Of a DNA stretch of 43,819 bases, positions 1 to 9,914 are shown one piece after another. The notes below the pieces were generated by a model. It was given only the letters and a program-made list of their open reading frames with translations. It was not told the origin of the DNA and did not search any database. Origin of the DNA: JAWXBR01 sp034440235 (GTDB taxonomy: Bacteria > Bacteroidota > Ignavibacteria > Kapaibacteriales > Kapaibacteriaceae); NCBI GenBank assembly GCA_034440235.1, contig JAWXBR010000043.1, positions 1 to 43,819 of the forward strand, read 5' to 3'. The first letter of the stretch is position 1, and every line of letters begins with the position of its first letter. A program made the translations under genes and the position numbers.

Positions 1-67
1 ACACACACACACACACGAACACACACACGAACACACACACGAACACACACACGAACACACACACACA
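1..67. repeat. AC-rich microsatellite with 12-nt higher-order period
   Basis: The window opens with (AC)8 followed by four copies of a GA(AC)5-type 12-nt unit. The last unit is extended by further AC pairs and ends 16 nt before the start codon of the giant T9SS protein. It may continue upstream of the window. As a low-complexity tract next to a surface-protein gene it could vary in length by slippage, but this is inference and no promoter elements can be placed because the upstream part is missing. Confidence 0.9.
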
Positions 68-83
68 TTGTAGGGGTAGCAAT

Positions 84-3000
84 ATGAAGTCGTTGTTTCG
101 CTTTTCGTTTCCAAAGACGTTTCTACTACTATTTGCGCTCGGCACCACCGTCGCTGTATCGCAGCAGTATTACACGATTGCAGGTGGTGCCGGCACCACC
201 CGTACTTGGGGACAGTATGTGTACCCGAATCCTCTCCAAGATTACTGGTATACCATTCGTAGTCAGTTCCTAATCAGGGCATCGGAACTTCAGTTCTACA
301 CCATGCCAGGTGGCATCATCGAGTCGATGGCATTCAACATCAGAACGTCAACGCCGTTCGCCTCGCGCGCCCTGACGATCGAAATGAAGCAAACTACCTT
401 GACAGCTTTGGTGAACCCCCAGGATAGAGCGGGATTCACAACGGTGTACACAACACCGTCGATGCAATTGCCTGTGCTGAACAACACACCAACGTGGCTG
501 AATTTTCAGTTTCAGACGCCGTTTCAGTGGGACGGCGTAAGTAACATCATGATACACGTTTGCTGGTATCGACCAGGTTATACATACGTATTCCCTGACT
601 ACGAATACACAAATGTTTCTCCCGTCTATGCGACACAAAACTATTACTACAATGACATTAATAATGGATGTGCTGCCACAGTCAGCGGTGGTCTATACTC
701 CGTTCGACCTGTACTTCGTTTTGGAGTCCTTGCTGGTATCGAGGCGTCATTCCCCGATGATGTAGATCCGCGCCGTATTCTTCGTGCAGGCTCTGTCTAT
801 GACGGCAGTCCTGGATTCCCAAAGCCATCGCTGTCGTTCCGTCAGTCTGTTGGACAGAACATTTCGTTGACGTATAAGATCATCGGACCGCTCCCTTCAA
901 CGAACGTTATCTATCAGGGACTCAAGGCTGGTGTCACGCCAATTGCGCATACCGGCACCAGCAACGGACTCTTCACCTACACTATGGATGATGCTTCGGG
1001 TATCGCGGCTGGTGCTGGTGGAACGCTAAACCTCACGAATGTCGCAGGTGGAGCATACCGTCTCGAGGCAACGTATACCATCCCCGGATACACGCAGCTC
1101 TATCAGAAGGAATTCAGCATTGCGTTCCCTGATGATGTTGCATTGCGAAGCATTAGATCTCCGCTAGAGGTTCCACGCAAATACCCTCGTGGAGTCACCA
1201 TACCAATTTCTGCAAACATTCAGAATGTTGGTCTCAATGACGTCAAAAGTGCACGAGTTACTGCAGTACTTAGACGGGCTGCCGACAACAGCGAAGTATA
1301 TCGCGAAATCACAACGTTTAACGGCACCCTTAAAACTGGTGAGGTGCAGACCGTCGACTTCCCTTCATTTACAAGTCTGGAAGTACGATCATGGACAGCA
1401 TCATTCTGTGTAGAGTTGTTGAATGCAATCGACAATCAGGCAGCTAATGACTGTACACCACGCGTTGGAGCACCATCCTATGTGTTTCAGACCCTTTACA
1501 ATGAAGAGGTTGGAGCACAGGCAATTGAAAACCCAACTACAACTGGTGAGTATTACGCACTTCGTCCGTTCCGTCCTCGTGGTCGTATTATCAACGGTGG
1601 TATTCAAGACTTGTCGGACATCCCTGTTCGAATGAAGATCACGAATCTGGCAACGGGAGCGCAGGTATACAATCAACTTATCATCGTTCCCGACGTTGGT
1701 GCCGAACCACCACTCAACATTTCGTCGTTCGAATTCCCAACGTTTACACCGCCGTCAGCGGGTCAGTATCAGGCATGCCTAACAACAGAGTATCTTGGTG
1801 ATCAGGTAGCTTCTAATGACCAGGTGTGTGTGGCGTTCACGGTTAACCCAAACTTGAGTGGTGTATACACTATTGGTACCCTCAAGGCAGGCAACGCACG
1901 TAACTACCTAACGATACAAGATGCTGTAAACGACTTGTACAAACAGGGTGTATCTGCTGCTGTTGATTTTGAGCTTACCGACGCTGAGTACTCTCTTGGA
2001 AGCACCGCACTCAACCAGCCGGCACTCGATCTGACATCTAAGATCATTGGTGTCGGACCAAATTCGCCAATTTCATTCGTGCCTTCTTTGGATAAATCTC
2101 TGACAAAGGGCTCGGTTGTGATTACTCTGAACTCCGGTACGGGAGTTGGAATCCTTATGGGTCAGAGTATTCTTACATCAAACGTAAATGCGGTGCAGTT
2201 TACGTTCCAGAAAGAACCGCAGTGGGCAACCTCTGACGGATATTTCCGGTTCAATGGAGGCCTTCAGCGTTCGTTGTCATTTGTACTCAATGCCACCACG
2301 CCGTTCAGAGCTCTGTTCTACTTGGGTGATGGAACACACGACATATCAATCAAGAATTGCCTCATCGGTAATGCTTCGACTGCTGCGCCCAGTTACAATA
2401 CATCGCTGCCTATTGTAAGTTTTGTTAGTAACACGCTTACGTTCCAAGCGGATGTACGTGTTGTTGGTGTTACGACAAACACGTATAGCGCAGGTATTGT
2501 CAGCCGTCAGAAACTCCCATCAGGCCGCGACGGAAACAATTCCGAACGTCTCGACACGGTACGTGGAGACCGCAACGAATTTGTTAATAACGACATAAGC
2601 GGATTTGGCTATGGCATTGTTACGATGGGTATTGGTGCTGCAATCAAGGGTGGCATTAACACATTCCAGCCGTACTACAATACACGTGGACTCATTCAGG
2701 ACAACACCATTTACAATGTCCGTCGGGCGGGTGTATTTGTTGGTTACGAAGACGGAATCAAGATCACGCACAACCGCATATACAACGTTGGTGTTCTTGC
2801 CACAAGTGGAACAAACGTCGATGCGGCTGGAATTTTGATTGGCGGTGAAACGCGTTATCACAACATCAATACAGTAATCGATCGCAACGAAGTGTCCGGT
2901 ATCAGCGGTGACCTTTGGGCTCGCGGCATCCGTGTTGATCAAGCGCGCAACATCTTCCCATCAATTGGTGGCGGAGGAAATGTCACCTTCCCACAAGTAG

Positions 3001-5591
3001 AGGAGAACACGGCAGTACGCAGCAACATCGTTTGGGGTCTGAGACGGACGGGTACTGGTGCTGGCATGGCCGGAATTCATTTGCTCACTGCTCGCAACAC
3101 TGTGCTCACTGGTACAACCCAGTTCATTACACAAGCGCTGAACACCGATGGGTACTTCACCCGCAAAGATGTTGTGTACAACAACACGGTCTTAATGGAA
3201 GACGATAATGTTCTTGGCACCAACGCTGTAACCGGTATTGGTATCCAGCACGGCAACGGAACGACCCTTAAGAATAATGTTGTGATGATGCGCGGTACTT
3301 CTTCGGCTTCGTCATTCTCACATGCTGCACTTACTGTGCAGGGTATTCAGATGAATGATGGTAACGATCCAATGGCCCTCGTTTCCGATCGCAACGTGTA
3401 TCAAGTTGGCAGTGCTTCGTTTGCACGGTTTATCGAGATTACTCCGTTGAGTGAAGTTGTAAGCCTTGGCACGACGAGTGAGTTTACGAACCTTGCGCAA
3501 TGGCGCGCATGGACGCGTCGAGACCTAAACAGCGTCGTTGGTAATGTGTTCACAGAACACGAAGTGCTCGGAATCGCTCCGAATCAACGCCTTCGCGTGA
3601 AGTCGAATCCGACGCCTATTTCTTCGATTATGAACAACCGCGGCGAACGTCTTGCAAGTGTCACTACGGATGTTGATGGTGATCTTCGCGGAGCGAATGG
3701 ACAACGTTATGATATCGGTGCCGACGAATTCAGTGGTCGCGAGTACAACCTCGACCTCGAGGCAATGGACATCTCGAAACCATCGACCTATCGTAGCAGC
3801 ACGGGTGTTACGAGCGACGCTATGTACTACATGACGAAGTCGCCTGTAGACATCACTGCTCTAATCCGTAACAATGGCTCGCTTGGTAGCAGCAATGCTA
3901 GTATCCGACTCCGGATCTATCTCGAAACAGCGGCTTCGAATAATGCAGAACTTGTTACTCCACAATGGAGTGGTACTCCTGTAGTTGACCGTGTGGTAAC
4001 GACAGCGCTTGCATCGGGTGAGTCGAAGGACATTGTGTTTACCGGACAGAACTGGACGCCAACAACGTACCTAGGTCTTGCCACCTATACAGTCCCTACA
4101 CGTTTCTCGACGATGGGCTTCAACGTCACACCACGGTATCGCGTCGAAGTATCGACGGGGTCTGATGAGAACAATGCAAACAATACGTTCACGAAAGACG
4201 TACGCTTCTATCTTCAGAAGTCTGGTATTCGTGCAATTGTGTCGGCACGTGGATCATCGACAAACATCAGCTCTGGTGTACCGACAACGAACGACATTGC
4301 AGGTCGTTTGAATGGCGATAGTTTGATGACATACATGCGTCACATTGGCTGGATAAACGATCCGTTGATTGGACAGTATGCCTACGATGTATTTGAACGT
4401 AATGCATGGGAAGAACGCGCAGTCGATTATCGCATGTGGCGCACCGTGTTCTGGTCGCACGATCAGTCTGCGTTTACGCGTTACGAGCGCAATGACATTC
4501 GCGCATTTGTTGCAACTGGTTCACCTGCAGAAAAGAAGAACCTGGTTCTTGCTTCTCAGGATGCTGCGCGACTGCACGTTGGTTTGAACGTTATCAACGA
4601 CCAAGCATTTGTGAACAAGGTACTGCGTGTTTCTAATGTGGCTCCTGGAACTCCAGTACCGCCACCAATTAATACGTATCACGACAAGCGCATCAAGGGT
4701 GTGACTATTGCGCGCGATGCAATCGAAACAGTAACTCGTACGGGCTTCACTGGTGACAGCGACCCAATTCCAGCACTCGTCCGCATTTACTCTGATGCAA
4801 CGACAAGTGGTATTGCAAACCCGACCTACATCTATATGAAGGGCGATCGTACGACGTTCGACTCGATTAGTGGTGCCGCAGTACAAGGGCTTAATTCCAC
4901 GTTGGTGTATCTGGGAGTCGACTGGCGACACTACAAACGCACAGGTGCCCAAACGGGTGGTGAGCGCGTACTTCGTGGTTCTATCGACTTTATACAGACC
5001 AATGGTGGCATCGTATTGCCAGTTGAATTGTCAGCATTCGATGCAAAGGCTCGTGGCAATGACGTCGACGTGTTCTGGGCAACTATGTCTGAGTCAAAAT
5101 CCGATCACTTCATCGTAGAACGTGCAAGTGTCACAGAGGCAGGTACTTCATCATACAATCAGGTTACACGTGTTGCAGCAGCAGGCAATTCAACGGCACG
5201 TCGCGACTACTCTACCGTTGACAAGGATCTCGCTGCAGGCGAATACCTCTATCGTCTCTCTACTGTCGACGTCGACGGTACAGTGTCGACAAGCACCGAA
5301 GTAAGTGTAATTGTAACCGACGAAGTTGCTGGACTCACTGTTGAGCCTGTAATGCCACAACCAGCTTCAAACGCAGGTGGTTTTACTTTCTCGCTTCCTA
5401 CTACTTCGGTCGTTCGTATAGAAATCATTAACACCGTTGGCGAACGTATGGCTCTGCTTGCAAATGAGTCATTCTCCGTTGGCACTCACGATGTTGATGT
5501 TCCTGTTAGCAACCTGGCAAACGGCTATTACACCATCGTAATAACTTCCGATGCAGGACAAGCAACTACGCCTCTGGTAGTTCAACGCTAA
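84..5591 (+). CDS. Giant secreted multi-domain T9SS cargo protein (beta-helix/CARDB-like, type A sorting domain)
   Basis: An 1835-aa exported protein. Residues 1-27 form a Sec signal peptide (basic MKSLFRFSFPK, hydrophobic core, cut near VSQQ). Two stretches near residues 350-460 and 470-585 look like CARDB/adhesion Ig modules. From about 590 to 1210 there is an Asn/Gly-rich region with beta-helix-like spacing, closed by a 'DVDGDLRG...DIGADEF' segment that is typical of choice-of-anchor Q/beta-helix surface proteins. A third CARDB-like module covers about 1219-1370. The 'LPVELSAFDAK...WATMSESKSDHFIVERA' stretch near 1645 is the module that usually precedes T9SS signals. Residues about 1750-1835 match a type A sorting domain (MPQPAS..., GERM..., GTHDVDV, LANGYYTIVI). 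It is probably displayed on the surface or released; ligand unknown. A strong terminator follows. The ATG at 84 has only a weak upstream AGGGGTAG. Confidence 0.9.
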   Translation: MKSLFRFSFPKTFLLLFALGTTVAVSQQYYTIAGGAGTTRTWGQYVYPNPLQDYWYTIRSQFLIRASELQFYTMPGGIIESMAFNIRTSTPFASRALTIEMKQTTLTALVNPQDRAGFTTVYTTPSMQLPVLNNTPTWLNFQFQTPFQWDGVSNIMIHVCWYRPGYTYVFPDYEYTNVSPVYATQNYYYNDINNGCAATVSGGLYSVRPVLRFGVLAGIEASFPDDVDPRRILRAGSVYDGSPGFPKPSLSFRQSVGQNISLTYKIIGPLPSTNVIYQGLKAGVTPIAHTGTSNGLFTYTMDDASGIAAGAGGTLNLTNVAGGAYRLEATYTIPGYTQLYQKEFSIAFPDDVALRSIRSPLEVPRKYPRGVTIPISANIQNVGLNDVKSARVTAVLRRAADNSEVYREITTFNGTLKTGEVQTVDFPSFTSLEVRSWTASFCVELLNAIDNQAANDCTPRVGAPSYVFQTLYNEEVGAQAIENPTTTGEYYALRPFRPRGRIINGGIQDLSDIPVRMKITNLATGAQVYNQLIIVPDVGAEPPLNISSFEFPTFTPPSAGQYQACLTTEYLGDQVASNDQVCVAFTVNPNLSGVYTIGTLKAGNARNYLTIQDAVNDLYKQGVSAAVDFELTDAEYSLGSTALNQPALDLTSKIIGVGPNSPISFVPSLDKSLTKGSVVITLNSGTGVGILMGQSILTSNVNAVQFTFQKEPQWATSDGYFRFNGGLQRSLSFVLNATTPFRALFYLGDGTHDISIKNCLIGNASTAAPSYNTSLPIVSFVSNTLTFQADVRVVGVTTNTYSAGIVSRQKLPSGRDGNNSERLDTVRGDRNEFVNNDISGFGYGIVTMGIGAAIKGGINTFQPYYNTRGLIQDNTIYNVRRAGVFVGYEDGIKITHNRIYNVGVLATSGTNVDAAGILIGGETRYHNINTVIDRNEVSGISGDLWARGIRVDQARNIFPSIGGGGNVTFPQVEENTAVRSNIVWGLRRTGTGAGMAGIHLLTARNTVLTGTTQFITQALNTDGYFTRKDVVYNNTVLMEDDNVLGTNAVTGIGIQHGNGTTLKNNVVMMRGTSSASSFSHAALTVQGIQMNDGNDPMALVSDRNVYQVGSASFARFIEITPLSEVVSLGTTSEFTNLAQWRAWTRRDLNSVVGNVFTEHEVLGIAPNQRLRVKSNPTPISSIMNNRGERLASVTTDVDGDLRGANGQRYDIGADEFSGREYNLDLEAMDISKPSTYRSSTGVTSDAMYYMTKSPVDITALIRNNGSLGSSNASIRLRIYLETAASNNAELVTPQWSGTPVVDRVVTTALASGESKDIVFTGQNWTPTTYLGLATYTVPTRFSTMGFNVTPRYRVEVSTGSDENNANNTFTKDVRFYLQKSGIRAIVSARGSSTNISSGVPTTNDIAGRLNGDSLMTYMRHIGWINDPLIGQYAYDVFERNAWEERAVDYRMWRTVFWSHDQSAFTRYERNDIRAFVATGSPAEKKNLVLASQDAARLHVGLNVINDQAFVNKVLRVSNVAPGTPVPPPINTYHDKRIKGVTIARDAIETVTRTGFTGDSDPIPALVRIYSDATTSGIANPTYIYMKGDRTTFDSISGAAVQGLNSTLVYLGVDWRHYKRTGAQTGGERVLRGSIDFIQTNGGIVLPVELSAFDAKARGNDVDVFWATMSESKSDHFIVERASVTEAGTSSYNQVTRVAAAGNSTARRDYSTVDKDLAAGEYLYRLSTVDVDGTVSTSTEVSVIVTDEVAGLTVEPVMPQPASNAGGFTFSLPTTSVVRIEIINTVGERMALLANESFSVGTHDVDVPVSNLANGYYTIVITSDAGQATTPLVVQR

Positions 5592-5618
5592 CTTTTAAAA
5601 GTCCCTGACCTTGGCTAA

Positions 5619-5653
5619 ACGCCTCGTCCTTAAATGGACGGGGCGTTTTTTTT
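5619..5653 (+). terminator. Rho-independent terminator of the T9SS cargo gene
   Basis: An 11-bp stem (ACGCCTCGTCC with GGACGGGGCGT, one T-G wobble) around a 6-nt loop is followed directly by eight T residues at 5646-5653. It lies 28 nt downstream of the cargo stop codon and is oriented for plus-strand transcripts. Confidence 0.9.
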
Positions 5654-5677
5654 GGTGGTAGGGGGCGAAGGGGGCCC

Positions 5678-5738
5678 ATTCCGGGAGATAATGATTCCCG
5701 GAATCAGCCTCATTCCGGGAATCATTATCTCCCGGAAT
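5678..5738. repeat. Composite inverted repeat, copy 1 (27-7-27)
   Basis: Arm 1 (5678-5704) and arm 2 (5712-5738) are perfect reverse complements separated by 7 nt (CAGCCTC). Each 27-bp arm is itself a 9-9-9 structure: ATTCCGGGA, spacer GATAATGAT, then TCCCGGAAT, so the outer nonamers are also inverted repeats. The same 27-mer arms occur at 28457-28517 with a different 7-nt loop. The distal arm overlaps the 3' end of trhO and supplies its last codons and its TAA stop. Both copies are at gene edges, which resembles REP/BIME or MITE elements. No associated transposase is visible. Confidence 0.95.
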
Positions 5739-6690
5739 GGAGGGTTTTAAGTCTGCTAGGTGCATCCATACATTCTATCGAGCACGACTGATTAAACTGC
5801 TGCGTGCAAGCATCGCAAGAAAGGTGTTGCTTGTTGCACATCATGTTTGCGCAGTTGATGTAGGTCTCGGTTTCAGTACCGCAGTGATGACAGCGTCCGA
5901 CCACCGACCGTTGTGGGTCGGAATTTATCTCGACGGCTATGCGCTCGTCGAACACATAACACAGCCCCTTCCAAAGAGCCCCTTGCACCTCAGAGTCCTT
6001 GCCATAAGAGACGATGCCACCATCGAGCTGGTTGACGTCTGTAAAGCCCTCGGCCATGAGATAGGACGTGAGTTTTTCGCAGCGGATACCACCGGTGCAG
6101 TACGTAAGGATTGTTTTGTCCTTGGCATCGGCCAGGTTCTTCGCTATCCATTCTGGGAATTCGCGGAATGATGCGATGTCCGGACGTAACGCACCTTCGA
6201 AGTGCCCGATGTCGTATTCGTAATCGGCACGTCCGTCTACCACCACCACATTCGGGTCGGTCAGCTTCTTATAAAACTCTTTTGGTGAGAGATGTTTGCC
6301 TGTTTGTTGTGAAGGACTTACAGGTACCGGACTTCGAAAGGTTACGATCTCTTTTTTCTCACGAACGAAGAGTTTCCGAAAGACATGTTCGTCTACCACA
6401 TCGACCTTGAAGGTCATGTTGGCAAAACGGAGGTCGTTGTGGACAACTCGCATATAATGTTCGCATGCCTCACGCGTACCGGACACCGTTCCGTTCAAGC
6501 CTTCGTGTGCAACGAGAATCCTTCCGCGCAACCCAAGCTCTCTGCAAAGTATCTCCTGCGCGCGCACAAGTTCGGCCGGGTCGTCTATTCGAACGAATGC
6601 GTAATAGAGTAGGCAATTGAATTCTGTTTTGAGATCGTCGGGTGTCACGGTGGTCGTTGTGCAAAGAATGAGGTGAGGTTTTAGATGCAT
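5725..6690 (-). CDS. trhO: tRNA uridine(34) hydroxylase, rhodanese-domain family (TrhO/YceA)
   Basis: The family hydroxylates U34 of certain tRNAs on the way to 5-(carboxy)methoxyuridine. Visible features are an N-terminal acylphosphatase-like UPF0176 part (FNCLLYYAFVRIDDP, GLRGRILVAHEGLNGTVSG), a central rhodanese domain with the active loop YCTGGIRCE (Cys about 198 when counted from 6690), and a C-terminal Cys-rich tail (CHHCGTETETYINCANMMCNKQHLSCDAC) typical of the longer members. The frame is open upstream to 6765, but that would overlap the divergent TPR gene; ATG 6690 gives 321 aa. ATG 6705 or a later GTG is also possible, because TAAATTTG (a -7 promoter-like element) lies directly before 6690. 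The final codons (His-Ser-Gly-Arg-stop) are provided by the composite inverted repeat. Confidence 0.92.
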   Translation of the reverse strand: MHLKPHLILCTTTTVTPDDLKTEFNCLLYYAFVRIDDPAELVRAQEILCRELGLRGRILVAHEGLNGTVSGTREACEHYMRVVHNDLRFANMTFKVDVVDEHVFRKLFVREKKEIVTFRSPVPVSPSQQTGKHLSPKEFYKKLTDPNVVVVDGRADYEYDIGHFEGALRPDIASFREFPEWIAKNLADAKDKTILTYCTGGIRCEKLTSYLMAEGFTDVNQLDGGIVSYGKDSEVQGALWKGLCYVFDERIAVEINSDPQRSVVGRCHHCGTETETYINCANMMCNKQHLSCDACTQQFNQSCSIECMDAPSRLKTLHSGR

Positions 6691-6698
6691 CAAATTTA
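6691..6698 (-). promoter_or_regulatory. Candidate -7 element of trhO (TAnnTTTG)
   Basis: TAAATTTG on the minus strand matches the Bacteroidetes sigma-A -7 consensus TAnnTTTG. I see no matching TTTG about 20 nt upstream, and the element abuts ATG 6690. It would therefore imply a leaderless transcript or a later start. Weak. Confidence 0.3.
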
Positions 6699-6758
6699 CA
6701 ATCATGATGGTTACCCCTTGCGCCTTCGTAGATTTGAACAGCAGCAAAGAGGAAGTTG

Positions 6759-9700
6759 GTGACAAAATTCTATCACCTATATGTAATCGTTGGCTGCGTC
6801 ATCGTATGCAGCTGCGCTGACATTTGGGCACAGGTTCTAGAACATCCGTATCGCACACCAGTGCGAGACGAACGTGTCGTTGCTCGCATGATAAACGCGG
6901 GCATGATTCGACGCGCCCACATGGAGCTTCGTGCGCTACGCGACAACGTACGCGCTACGTCTGCGCAAGACGCAACACCCTTTCGTTCGTCTGACATCGA
7001 GCGAGCATCACAAAACCCTACAGCCGCCGATAAAGCACTCGAACAATTTCTGCGTGACAGACACACGTCTCCAGAAATTCCTTTTGCATGGATGGAAAGG
7101 GGCTTTGCCGCCCTCGAAGCAAACGACGACGCTTTGGCCATTCAGTATTTCGAACGCGCATCGCAAACTGCATCCGACGTAGCAGTACGTCGCGACCAAG
7201 ACGTCTACACACAACTCGCACACGAGGCAACGTTCTGGCGTGCTGCTTCACTAGCGCGCACCGGACACCATGCCGAGGCTCTTGCTGCTTTTGATGCGGT
7301 TGTGCGCGTCGATAGCACTGGTAACTACTCCGATCGTTCGTTGTACGCCATAGGTCAGCTGCACGAACGCAACGGCGATCCGCGCAAAGCGATTGCTGCA
7401 TTCGCACTCGTGCGCACACGCTACCCGCGCGGACACGTTGTGCTTGCGTCGCGGATACGCGAAGCACAAAACGAACTCACACTGCGCAGGCCAGAACGTG
7501 CTCTTGATGTGCTCGCGTCGGTAGACTCAAGAATGTTAGCTGCGGCGCATACCATCAGTGGTGATTCGGATACAACACCGTTTCCGTCTCAGGACTACGC
7601 AGAAAATGCCGCCGAAGAAGTCCTGCTTCTACGTTCCGAAGCCGCGACATACAGAGGCAAGGAACGCGAAGCACTCGACAGTAACCGTGCGTTTTTGCAG
7701 CGATACCCAACGTCGATGTACAGATGGCATGTGCAGTTGAATGCTGGCTTCAATGCGCTGGCGCTCGGTCTAAACGACAGTGCGTTGACGTATCTGTCGA
7801 CCGTCGTCGACTCCGTTACCGAAGAGTCCGACGGAATACGTCAGCTCGCCCTGCTGTACCACGCCATTGCGTTGCAGCGCAGCGGACGTGCTGATGAAGC
7901 ACGTCAGGCATTTGCAGCCCTTGCGTCGCGGGCAGATTACCCGTACCAGGCGTTGGCACTTGTCGAGACCGGACAAGCTGCGTATCTGCTTGGTGATTAC
8001 GATCGTGCACGCAAGGCACTCGAACGTGCTGAACGCGAAGCACCCGATGCACTTACGGCAGTGCGTGCTCAAATCCTGCTAGGCGCGACACTCATTGAAC
8101 AACTCGAATGGAAAAAAGCCGCACAGGCGTATGAACGTGCAGAAGCAAAAGCTCTGAGTGCCGACGATGCCTACATGCCAAACAAGGAACGTTATCTCGC
8201 AGAGTCGCGCCTGAAGCGTGGTATCGCATACGTACAGGCCGGAGAACGTCAGCGTGCAATTGCAGCGCTGACAGATTTTTTGGGCAATCATCCGACTGAC
8301 CCACGACGCGACGAAGCAACATTCTGGCTTGCCGAATCGATGTATGCCGAAACCCTGTTAAAAAACGCTCAAGAGCTCTACGAAGACATAGTAAACAAGT
8401 ATACAGCAAGTCCGAGGCGCGAAGAGGCGATGTATGGGCTTGCATGGACGTTGTTCCGTAAGCGCGACTTCGACAAAAGTGTTGCCATGTTTGGCTCGAT
8501 GCTCGAAGCATTCCCGAACACACGTTTTGCCACAGAATCGTATGCACGACGCGGTGATGGCTTTTACATCCGCAAACTCTTCCGTCAGGCAGCAGAGCAA
8601 TACGCCGAAGCCGTAAAACGCGGCGGCAAATCAGAAGAAGGGGAGTACTCGGCGTACCAGCGAGGTCAGGCTCTATACCGAGCAGGCGCGGCGGACGAAG
8701 CAGCAACTGCAATGCGTCAGTTCGTAAAAAATTATAGCTTCTCAAAACTTGCCGACGATGCAATGTTTCTAGTCGGATGGTTGGCGTTTCAGCGCCGCGA
8801 GTACTCCGTGGCCATTGCAGAGATGCGCGACCTGTTAAATACCTACCCCACGGGCGATCAGGCCGTACGAGCACTGTACACGATTGCAGATGCACAGTAC
8901 AACCTCGGAGATATCGATCCATCGCTTGCGACGTACCGACAGGTCATCGACAACTATCCATCACATGCCCTCGCTGCAGAAGCAGCGCGCAGCATGCAGT
9001 CGGCATTGGTTGGAGCAGGACGTACCGACGAAGCAATTCAGATTGCCGATGCACTCATTAATGCCAATCCGCAATCGAAGACTGCAGAGCAATTCCGATT
9101 TAGAAAAGCAGAGATCTTCTACACTGGCAAGAACTACAAGAGTGCTGCATCGGAGCTCGAGGCGTACATGAAGAACTCGCCCTCGGCAGAACGTCAAGAC
9201 GAAGCCCTGTTCCTGCTCGGCAAGACCTACCTGAATATGACCGAAACTGCACAGGCACGTGCAGCATTTACCGATCTCGAAAAACGTTTTGCAACGAGCG
9301 ACTTCGTACCACAAGCGTTGCTTGAACTAGCGGCATACTTCGACAGAACTGCAAGTGCAAAATCTGCGGACTCTGTGTTGGGCATTGTCATGGACAAATA
9401 CCCGAACGACACAGCATACGCGTCGCAAGCAGGCTTCGACCGCGCAGCAATGGTGCGCCTTGCGGGCGACACTGCACGAGCTATTGGAATCTGGACTGTG
9501 ATTGCTGATCGATACCCATCGACAGAGTATGGCGATCAGTCGCGGTATCAACTTGCCGTCTATCATAGGCGCGCAGGACGTCCGGACAGTGCGCGATTCC
9601 ACCTCGGCGTCCTCGCTGCCCGCGTCGACCAGCCCTTACTTGCAGCAAATGCTCTGTACGACATTGGCGTCTCGTACGTGCGCGAAAAAAACCACGAAGA

Positions 9701-9914
9701 GGCCGTAAAAACATTTACACGCGTCCGAACAGAATTTGCCGGAGCCGAAGACTGGTACACATTGAGCTTGCTCGGTCTTGGTGAAAGCCTCGAAGCCCTT
9801 GGGCGCACACCAGAAGCAAAAGAAATCTACGAGCTTGTTCAAACACTTCGTACCGACGACGACTTTGGCAAAACAGCAAAAGCACGGTTAAAACGAATTG
9901 CGAAAATGAAATGA
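6759..9914 (+). CDS. Large exported TPR-repeat protein (CpoB/YbgF- or BamD-like architecture)
   Basis: About 1051 aa. It starts at GTG 6759, preferred because GAGG at 6749-6752 sits 6 nt upstream; a TTG at 6756 is the alternative and no suitable ATG exists. A signal peptide (FYHLYVIVGCVIVCSCADIWAQ) is followed by more than twenty tetratricopeptide-like helical hairpins to the C-terminus. Typical units carry A-x-x-x-F/Y and D/P patterns such as 'EEAMYGLAWTLFRKRDFDKSVAMF' and 'ALYTIADAQYNLGDIDPSLATYRQVI', with the spacing of the periplasmic outer-membrane-lipoprotein/Tol-Pal TPR families. There is no enzymatic motif, so it is probably a periplasmic scaffold. It overlaps the next gene by 4 nt (ATGA at 9911), and the SPOR and TonB-like proteins downstream point to an envelope complex. 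The exact partner is unknown. Confidence 0.85.
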   Translation: MTKFYHLYVIVGCVIVCSCADIWAQVLEHPYRTPVRDERVVARMINAGMIRRAHMELRALRDNVRATSAQDATPFRSSDIERASQNPTAADKALEQFLRDRHTSPEIPFAWMERGFAALEANDDALAIQYFERASQTASDVAVRRDQDVYTQLAHEATFWRAASLARTGHHAEALAAFDAVVRVDSTGNYSDRSLYAIGQLHERNGDPRKAIAAFALVRTRYPRGHVVLASRIREAQNELTLRRPERALDVLASVDSRMLAAAHTISGDSDTTPFPSQDYAENAAEEVLLLRSEAATYRGKEREALDSNRAFLQRYPTSMYRWHVQLNAGFNALALGLNDSALTYLSTVVDSVTEESDGIRQLALLYHAIALQRSGRADEARQAFAALASRADYPYQALALVETGQAAYLLGDYDRARKALERAEREAPDALTAVRAQILLGATLIEQLEWKKAAQAYERAEAKALSADDAYMPNKERYLAESRLKRGIAYVQAGERQRAIAALTDFLGNHPTDPRRDEATFWLAESMYAETLLKNAQELYEDIVNKYTASPRREEAMYGLAWTLFRKRDFDKSVAMFGSMLEAFPNTRFATESYARRGDGFYIRKLFRQAAEQYAEAVKRGGKSEEGEYSAYQRGQALYRAGAADEAATAMRQFVKNYSFSKLADDAMFLVGWLAFQRREYSVAIAEMRDLLNTYPTGDQAVRALYTIADAQYNLGDIDPSLATYRQVIDNYPSHALAAEAARSMQSALVGAGRTDEAIQIADALINANPQSKTAEQFRFRKAEIFYTGKNYKSAASELEAYMKNSPSAERQDEALFLLGKTYLNMTETAQARAAFTDLEKRFATSDFVPQALLELAAYFDRTASAKSADSVLGIVMDKYPNDTAYASQAGFDRAAMVRLAGDTARAIGIWTVIADRYPSTEYGDQSRYQLAVYHRRAGRPDSARFHLGVLAARVDQPLLAANALYDIGVSYVREKNHEEAVKTFTRVRTEFAGAEDWYTLSLLGLGESLEALGRTPEAKEIYELVQTLRTDDDFGKTAKARLKRIAKMK

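Noticed and set aside
1..67. Possible CRISPR-like array (regular 12-nt spacing)
   Set aside because: Units are simple AC/GA microsatellite with no spacers; no cas genes in the window.
4521..4952. 143-codon antisense frame in the giant T9SS gene
   Set aside because: Shadow of the coding strand; no signal, motif or start context.
5678..5738. Composite inverted repeat as a simple transcription terminator
   Set aside because: No T tract follows either copy, and the second copy lies between divergent start codons.
8092..8922. 276-codon antisense open frame inside the TPR gene
   Set aside because: Cys/Arg-rich, no motif, lies wholly in a strong coding gene; a shadow frame produced by codon bias.
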